Assembly: GCF_020171925.1 (NCBI RefSeq)
Contig: NZ_JAIVAR010000005.1
Coordinates: 62,001 to 126,000 of the forward strand
Length of the DNA: 64,000 nucleotides
Origin: Rossellomorea aquimaris
GTDB lineage: Bacteria; Bacillota; Bacilli; Bacillales; Bacillaceae_B
Reading direction: 5' to 3'
Positions 58,885 to 64,000 of the stretch are shown here, piece after piece. The notes beneath the pieces are model-generated. The model saw only the letters and a program-made list of their open reading frames with translations. It ran no database searches and was not told the origin of the DNA. The position numbers were made by a program, and so were the translations under genes. Within the stretch, counting starts at the first letter, position 1. Each line of letters starts with the position of its first letter.

Positions 58885-60060
58885 TTAAGCTTCAAACGTT
58901 CCTTTAACAATCGCTTTTCCGGACTCTACCATGATCTTGCCTTTTGCCAATACAGTATCAATGTCGAAGGATTCCTTGTCGAGCAGGACCAGGTCCGCAT
59001 CCGCGCCTTCTTTCACATAACCTTTATTGGTTAATTTCAAGATTTTTGCTGGAGTCGAGGTAATCACCTTGAGCGCTATTTCAGGCGGGATCCCTTCGTC
59101 CTTGATTGCGTCTTTCACTTCCTTGTATAGGCTTGAGACCATCCCGATCTTCAATCCTATCAATTCACCATTTTCATCGAAATGAGGCAAGCTCGCCTGC
59201 CCATCCGACGTAAAGGTGATTTGATCGATGGAGACACCGGCATCTAACATCCGTTTCAGTCCCACGCTGCATTTCACTTCGCCTTCTTCAAGGAATTGAG
59301 GAATTGTGCTCGTGGTAAAGTCTACATAGCCACCGTTGAGTGCATATTCTATCCCCGCTTCAAAAAGATGCGGGTTCCGGTTGATATGTGTCGGATAGAA
59401 TTGTTTCAAGGGAACATCGGTTGTTTCAACCACTTCCTCGATCAACTTTAAATGATTCCTGCTGTCACCTACATGGATATTAACGATCCCCGACTTCCCT
59501 GAAAGCATTCCTCCCACTCTTGCTGCAGAAGCGATCTTGGCCAACTCATTGACGGTAGGCTGAGACGACCGGTGGTCTGCAATCGCCACTTCCCCGACCC
59601 CGATGATACGGTCAACCAAAATGAGATCATCTTCGATCTTACCAGTAAGCGTCTTAAGTGGCACTTGATATGAACCCGTCTGAACAAAACAAGTGATCCC
59701 TTCCTCTTCAAGGGCCCTTGCCTTGGCAATCAGACTCGGCATCGTCCTGGTTGTACCGTCAGTACCGATGACCCCGATCAAGGTTGTTATGCCAGAGAGG
59801 GTCGCTTGGCTTAATTGTATTTCAGGCGTCCGGGTCTTAAAGCTTCCTTCCCCGCCACCTCCCATGATATGTACATGCGAATCGATGAAACCCGGTACAA
59901 CATATTTACCTGATGCATCAACCACCTTAATGTCAACAAAGCGATCGGGGAGATTGATGTGGTCTTCTATGAAACCAACCTTATCGTTTACAAGTAAAAG
60001 ATCTTTCTTTCCTAAATATTCTGGAGCATAGATTTCTCCGTTTCGAATGAGTGTCAGCAT
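58885..60060 (-). CDS. iadA: Isoaspartyl dipeptidase
   Basis: A 391-residue amidohydrolase-superfamily enzyme. Zinc-site motifs are DSHVHIMGGGGEG near residue 60, IHVGDS near residue 200, PTHINRN near residue 230 and TFTSDGQASLPHF near residue 285. These are the IadA landmarks. It splits isoaspartyl (beta-aspartyl) dipeptides that come from damaged proteins, in the cytoplasm. The ATG at 60060 is used because GGGAG lies about nine bases before it; a start 42 bases upstream is less likely. It follows the YfcC carrier gene and shares its sigma-54 promoter. Confidence 0.9.
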   Translation of the reverse strand: MLTLIRNGEIYAPEYLGKKDLLLVNDKVGFIEDHINLPDRFVDIKVVDASGKYVVPGFIDSHVHIMGGGGEGSFKTRTPEIQLSQATLSGITTLIGVIGTDGTTRTMPSLIAKARALEEEGITCFVQTGSYQVPLKTLTGKIEDDLILVDRIIGVGEVAIADHRSSQPTVNELAKIASAARVGGMLSGKSGIVNIHVGDSRNHLKLIEEVVETTDVPLKQFYPTHINRNPHLFEAGIEYALNGGYVDFTTSTIPQFLEEGEVKCSVGLKRMLDAGVSIDQITFTSDGQASLPHFDENGELIGLKIGMVSSLYKEVKDAIKDEGIPPEIALKVITSTPAKILKLTNKGYVKEGADADLVLLDKESFDIDTVLAKGKIMVESGKAIVKGTFEA

Positions 60061-60094
60061 GATGTCCTGCTCCCTTCTTTTTTTCCTACTGAAT

Positions 60095-60120
60095 CCATGC
60101 AAGGCAGGTGCCTTGCATGG
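60095..60120. repeat. 26-bp palindrome between the carrier gene and iadA
   Basis: Arms CCATGCAAGGCA (60095-60106) and TGCCTTGCATGG (60109-60120) around two bases. There is no T-run on either side. It could be an mRNA processing or stability hairpin within the operon. Confidence 0.6.
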
Positions 60121-60204
60121 AAAGCAGCAGCCTTTATAAAGTTGTACTATAAATGAATTTTAACGAAATCTACAATTCCCGTTGCAGTCAGTCTTAAATT
60201 TCAA

Positions 60205-61707
60205 TTAGAAGCCACCGAGTGATGCCGCAATGACAAAGACTGACGATAATACGAATAAAATCAGCATGAACTTGATGATGAACCTTGCCCAAACTCCCCA
60301 ATCAACCCTCGCTGCACCTAGCGTACCCATCAAGGCTGCCGAAGTCGGGACAAGGATATTGGTCAATCCATCGCCCAGCTGGAACGCAAGCACCGCTACC
60401 TGTCGGGAGACACCTGCAATATCTGAAAGTGGAGCCATCAACGGCATCGTCAACGCTGCCTGACCCGATCCCGAAACAACAAAGAAGTTAAAGACTGATT
60501 GGAATACATACATACACCATGCGGATATAGCCTGCGGGAAGTCACCGACAACCTGTCCGGCACCGAATAGGATCGTATTCAAGACAGACGGCGCATCCGG
60601 TGCATCACCCCCGAGGATGATGACGATCCCTTTTGCCATCCCGACAACCAATGCCGCCGGCAATAAGTCTTTGGCTCCATCGATGAATCCGTTTGCGACG
60701 TCGTCCCAGTTCATTCCATTCAATTTAAAGAGTACCCCGATGATCCCTGCAACCAATCCAATCGTGAAGAATTGAGTCGCGATCTCCGGAATATAATATG
60801 CATGTTCCACCACGCCCCAAATGATCCAGGCGATCCCTGCTCCCACGGTCAAGATAACAAGCGTATGACCAAGAGTGAAAGAGGTATTTAGATCCTTTAT
60901 CTTCCCGTCTTGACGGAAATACTCATCCGTGGAATAAGATAAGCTCTTCCTCGGATCTTTCTTGATGGAAGAAGCATACCTCCATGTATAGAGGATCCCG
61001 ACTGCCGTAAACACAATCCACATCGCAATCCTGAACCCAGCTCCGGATAAGACCGGAACACCTGAGACTCCCTGCGCAATCGCCACCCCGAAAGGATTCA
61101 TCCAAGAAGTTGCAAAACCGATCTGCGTGGCTACATATGTGATCATGATGCCCGTAATGGCATCGTAACCGATTGCAATCATGATCGGAACGAGAATCAT
61201 CGCAAATGCGATGGCCTCCTCACCCATCCCAAATACTGCCCCGCCCAAGGAAAACAGGAAGAACATGATGGGAATGATCAGTGATTCCTTCCCTTTAGTC
61301 CGTTCGATCACTTTCAGGATCCCTTCTTCGATTGCCCTAGTCTTCATAATGATTCCAAATGCTCCACCAATGATCAATATAAATGCGACTACCCCTACAG
61401 CCGACCCCCATTTATCTCCTGAAACAAGTCCTTCAAAGACGTAATTCAGGAACCCGATTCCTCCGCCTGATTCAAATAGACTCGTTCCTTCCCTGATCAG
61501 GTCCCCTTCATCGTTCTTTAAATATTGAAAAGAATCCGGATCCAATACGGTTTTGGTTTGTTCGACCCCATCCTTCATAAAGGTGATTTCTTCCGTGTCG
61601 AATTGACCTTTTGGTACCATGTAGGTCAGGACCGCAGCAGCCAACACAACAAAAAACACAATGATGAACGTATGCGGTACTTTCCAAGCCTTTTGTTCTT
61701 TCTCCAT
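60205..61707 (-). CDS. YfcC-family membrane carrier (dipeptide or amino acid transporter type)
   Basis: A 500-residue protein with about 12 membrane helices. An N-terminal VPHTFIIVFFVVLAAAVLTYM helix is followed by a soluble stretch, then FGMGEEAIAFAMILVPIMIA, which is strongly conserved in YfcC proteins. The C-terminal half has VVSGSGQAALTMPLMAPLSD and GDGLTNILVPTSAAL. The family is grouped with C4-dicarboxylate and basic amino acid carriers. Placement before iadA suggests uptake of isoaspartyl dipeptides or related compounds, which is inference. The gene begins 34 bases after the predicted sigma-54 start site. Confidence 0.85.
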   Translation of the reverse strand: MEKEQKAWKVPHTFIIVFFVVLAAAVLTYMVPKGQFDTEEITFMKDGVEQTKTVLDPDSFQYLKNDEGDLIREGTSLFESGGGIGFLNYVFEGLVSGDKWGSAVGVVAFILIIGGAFGIIMKTRAIEEGILKVIERTKGKESLIIPIMFFLFSLGGAVFGMGEEAIAFAMILVPIMIAIGYDAITGIMITYVATQIGFATSWMNPFGVAIAQGVSGVPVLSGAGFRIAMWIVFTAVGILYTWRYASSIKKDPRKSLSYSTDEYFRQDGKIKDLNTSFTLGHTLVILTVGAGIAWIIWGVVEHAYYIPEIATQFFTIGLVAGIIGVLFKLNGMNWDDVANGFIDGAKDLLPAALVVGMAKGIVIILGGDAPDAPSVLNTILFGAGQVVGDFPQAISAWCMYVFQSVFNFFVVSGSGQAALTMPLMAPLSDIAGVSRQVAVLAFQLGDGLTNILVPTSAALMGTLGAARVDWGVWARFIIKFMLILFVLSSVFVIAASLGGF

Positions 61708-61752
61708 TATTCATCCCCCTCAAACGATTATTTTATCTTTCACTCTTAACAA

Positions 61753-61769
61753 TGCAAGATTCATGCCAA
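61753..61769 (-). promoter_or_regulatory. Sigma-54 (SigL) promoter of the carrier-iadA operon
   Basis: Minus strand TTGGCATGAATCTTGCA. It matches the consensus YTGGCACGNNNNTTGCW at all but one fixed position (C to T). GG and GC are spaced as required for -24/-12. Confidence 0.88.
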
Positions 61770-61803
61770 CTTTAAATATTCTGAAAATACCGATTCCTTA
61801 TGA

Positions 61804-61854
61804 TATATTGGTTATATAAGGTTGTTAATCATCGAAACAATTATAACCAATATA
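61804..61854. promoter_or_regulatory. Inverted repeat, likely upstream activator site
   Basis: TATATTGGTTATA (61804-61816) and TATAACCAATATA (61842-61854) are perfect 13-base arms around 25 bases. They lie 35-85 bases upstream of the -24 box and directly before the activator gene, so the activator may bind here and also regulate itself. Confidence 0.65.
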
Positions 61855-61873
61855 ACGAATAAGGTGTGATGAA

Positions 61874-63913
61874 ATGAAACACGAACTGATTTTGCTTGCA
61901 GGGACAAAAGAAACCGAAATAGCACTGCACAATCAATTGAAATCGGTTTTTGGTGAATTAATTTCGATAAAAAGCTATGCCTGCGACACAGGGATCTCTG
62001 CTTTCTTCACGAATAAATTGATCGTCTATTCTTCCACTCTTATTGAAGATGAAGTCAAAGACTATATCGACCATGACTCCTGCACCATCATCAAGGCAAG
62101 AAGGACGGTCAATTATGAGTTTATCGACCGTATCTTCGAACTGCCGCACGGTAAGAAAATCCTATATGTAAATGACTTTCTTAAAACAGCAAAGGAAGCG
62201 ATATCCACGTTAAAAAAATTAGGCATTGATCATGTAGAGTATATCCCTTACTCGCCGGGCGAGAGCCCTGAAGTCCATTCCGATACCGCCATTTCCCCCG
62301 GTGAAACGGCCCTTATCCCTGATTCCATCCCTGTGAAGATCGATATAGGGGTACGGTTGATCGACCTAAATACAATCACCAGGATCATTCAACATTTCCA
62401 GCTTTCAGAACAAATGACATTCGACATCACCGATCGCTATACGAAGAAAATCATTGAATTGAGTCAAAGGCTTGGAACCATCAACAGAAAAGCCAACACA
62501 CTCAATAAGTTTTTAAATAAAGTCGTCGATGGCGTAAATGATGGAATATTGGCCTTCCAAGAAAAGACCGGCGAGATCACCGTCTTCAATGAAGTTCTTG
62601 AACAAATGCTCGGTATGGACGCCGCTTCATCAAAGGGAAAAAAGCTGAGCAGGGTATTTAAGAACATCGAACTCACTCACTTTCTAACCTCGACAGAAAG
62701 TGAAGATCAGAAGCATTTTACATTGAGGCAAAAAAACGTGATGGTGTACCGTTTCCGGATGGAGTCGGAAGGAGTCATTGTTGCAACGTTCAAGGATATG
62801 GAAGAAACCATCGAGATGGAAAAAGTCCGAAGACGCGAATTACAGCGAAGCGGACATATTGCCAAGTACACCTTTGACAGTATTCTCGGAAAAAGCGCGG
62901 CGATCAGGGAGACCATTGCAATTGCCAAAAAGCTTGCCATTAGCGAATGGCCCATTTTGATCATGGGAGAAACAGGTACAGGGAAAGAGCTGTTTTCAAG
63001 TGCTGTCCACAATGCTTCATCGCGATCGACCAGTCCATTCCTTGCAGTGAATTGCAGTGCCTTATCAGAAGATTTACTGGAAAGTGAATTATTCGGTTAT
63101 GAAGAAGGCGCATTCACCGGGGCATTGAAGGGCGGAAAAAAAGGATTGTTTGAACAAGCCGATGGCGGCACTTTATTTCTTGATGAAATAGGGGATATCA
63201 GCATGAAACTCCAGACCCGTCTCCTAAGGGTGCTTCAAGAAATGGAGGTGCGAAGAATCGGCGGTAACAAGAACATTCCTGTGGATGTAAGAATCATTGC
63301 GGCGACCAACAAAGACCTTGAATTGCTGATAGAGGAAAACACGTTCCGCGAGGATCTTTATCACCGGTTAAAAGTATTATCGTTGAGACTCCCGAGCCTT
63401 CGTGAACGGCCTGAAGATATTCCGGATTTGATCAGATACTTCCTCCGCTCGGAGCAAAGCAGCATCTCAAGCATCGACAAAGAACTGCTCACCGTATTGG
63501 CCCAAGCCAAATGGACCGGTAATATCAGGGAGTTGCGCCATACTCTTTTGTATATGATGACCATCTCGGATGGCAAGAGGCTGACAACGGATTTATTGCC
63601 AAAAAACGATCATAATTTCTCGATAAATGACCAAACTAATCATACCACTCTATCCTTGAACCAGACAGAGGCGTATCGGAATATCCTTTCCGTATTGTAT
63701 ACCTGTCATCAAGAAGGAAAGGGCGCAAGCAGGGAAAAGCTCTCTTCTACATTATTAGACCGTTCCACACCACTATCTGTCCAGCAGATCCGGACACGAT
63801 TGAATGAACTTCAAGATCTCGGGTATGTGGTGATTTATAGAGGTAGAAAAGGGACAGAAATCACACATGACGGTCTTCAATGGCTGAAAGCCCATGATGG
63901 ATGTTTCGAGTAG
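61874..63913 (+). CDS. Sigma-54-dependent transcriptional activator
   Basis: A 679-residue enhancer-binding protein. The N-terminal 200 residues look like a PrpR_N-type sensory domain. A PAS domain (about 215-310) follows, containing VVDGVNDGILAFQEKTGEITVFN. The AAA+ domain (about 330-560) has Walker A GETGTGKE, the sigma-54 contact GAFTGA in EEGAFTGALKGG, and Walker B GGTLFLDEIGD. The C-terminus looks like a winged helix (RTRLNELQDLGYVVIYRGRKG), not the usual Fis-type helix-turn-helix. AAGGTG precedes the ATG. It is divergent from the operon it probably activates. Confidence 0.9.
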   Translation: MKHELILLAGTKETEIALHNQLKSVFGELISIKSYACDTGISAFFTNKLIVYSSTLIEDEVKDYIDHDSCTIIKARRTVNYEFIDRIFELPHGKKILYVNDFLKTAKEAISTLKKLGIDHVEYIPYSPGESPEVHSDTAISPGETALIPDSIPVKIDIGVRLIDLNTITRIIQHFQLSEQMTFDITDRYTKKIIELSQRLGTINRKANTLNKFLNKVVDGVNDGILAFQEKTGEITVFNEVLEQMLGMDAASSKGKKLSRVFKNIELTHFLTSTESEDQKHFTLRQKNVMVYRFRMESEGVIVATFKDMEETIEMEKVRRRELQRSGHIAKYTFDSILGKSAAIRETIAIAKKLAISEWPILIMGETGTGKELFSSAVHNASSRSTSPFLAVNCSALSEDLLESELFGYEEGAFTGALKGGKKGLFEQADGGTLFLDEIGDISMKLQTRLLRVLQEMEVRRIGGNKNIPVDVRIIAATNKDLELLIEENTFREDLYHRLKVLSLRLPSLRERPEDIPDLIRYFLRSEQSSISSIDKELLTVLAQAKWTGNIRELRHTLLYMMTISDGKRLTTDLLPKNDHNFSINDQTNHTTLSLNQTEAYRNILSVLYTCHQEGKGASREKLSSTLLDRSTPLSVQQIRTRLNELQDLGYVVIYRGRKGTEITHDGLQWLKAHDGCFE

Positions 63914-63995
63914 AAATCTACGGGGTAACAATACACTAACCGGTTATCAACAATCCTATTTTTTCTACTGATATCAATAAGTCGAGGTGAAACAT

Positions 63996-64000
63996 ATGTT
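63996..64000 (+). CDS. Start of a gene cut by the window end
   Basis: GAGGTG at 63984-63989 is followed six bases later by ATGTT at the window edge. Spacing and ribosome binding site suggest that a gene begins here, after the sigma-54 activator. Product unknown. Confidence 0.45.

Overview
The window reads as chromosome of an aerobic, endospore-forming member of the Bacillaceae. Evidence: near-complete sets of Bacillus subtilis-type housekeeping and sporulation genes (an alpha/beta small acid-soluble spore protein behind a sigma-G-type promoter, three YjcZ peptides, YhaL, YheC/YheD coat-associated proteins, Hpr/ScoC, PrsA, SigY, LiaFSR, EcsABC), strong AGGAGG-type ribosome binding sites, TTG and GTG starts, and degraded Bacillus-type dispersed repeats. 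A Rossellomorea- or Bacillus-like genus is likely, but the genus cannot be fixed from sequence reading alone. I see no rRNA, tRNA, insertion sequence, prophage or CRISPR array.

Layout. 1-1.9 kb: haem genes (5' end of hemH, then hemE) divergent from the haem monooxygenase hmoB. 2-4.5 kb: liaF-liaS-liaR cell-envelope stress system without liaI/liaH upstream. 5.2-7.1 kb: a PAP2 phosphatase and an M20 amidohydrolase (yhaA-like). 7.2-9.9 kb: ecsA-ecsB-ecsC. 9.9-10.5 kb: a gene-free tandem repeat tract. 10.6-16.7 kb: hit, trpP with a TRAP-type operator, a small membrane protein, yhaH, hpr, a DUF3267 protein, three yjcZ genes, prsA and yhaL. 16.9-24.5 kb: yhaM, yhaN, yhaO and the exporter yhaQ-yhaP. 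24.7-33.6 kb: yhzD, a two-headed wall hydrolase, fatty acid activation and beta-oxidation genes, hemZ, yhaX, yheA and yheB. 33.7-38.7 kb: four translationally coupled YheC/YheD ATP-grasp genes. 38.8-43.6 kb: a ferritin-like protein, yheE, an array of hairpin repeats, a CstR-like repressor, yxkF-msmX and the spore protein. 43.8-50.4 kb: fumC, an isolated DppB/DppC-type permease pair, a tcyABC-like cystine importer and a YheG-like oxidoreductase. 50.5-56.2 kb: bmrC-bmrD with a leader peptide and two terminators, then the sigY operon. 56.5-64 kb: an MFS transporter, a P-loop kinase-like protein, and iadA plus a YfcC carrier facing a sigma-54 activator.

How genes work together. The clearest regulatory circuit is at the right end. 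A sigma-54 activator gene lies divergent to the carrier/isoaspartyl dipeptidase pair, with a near-consensus -24/-12 promoter and a 13-bp inverted repeat placed like an upstream activator site. Other legible control elements are seven in-register NAG triplets covering the trpP ribosome binding site, a transcription-attenuation leader before bmrC, an ECF-type promoter before sigY, and a sigma-G promoter followed by a structured leader before the spore protein gene.

Most gene content is ordinary for the group. The best candidates for something under-described are the four-gene ATP-grasp operon, the long-hairpin repeat array whose copies differ by paired changes, the structured spore-protein leader, the 132-bp repeats between ecsA and hit, and the sigma-54 dipeptide circuit. 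Family assignments come from motif and sequence recognition without any database search.
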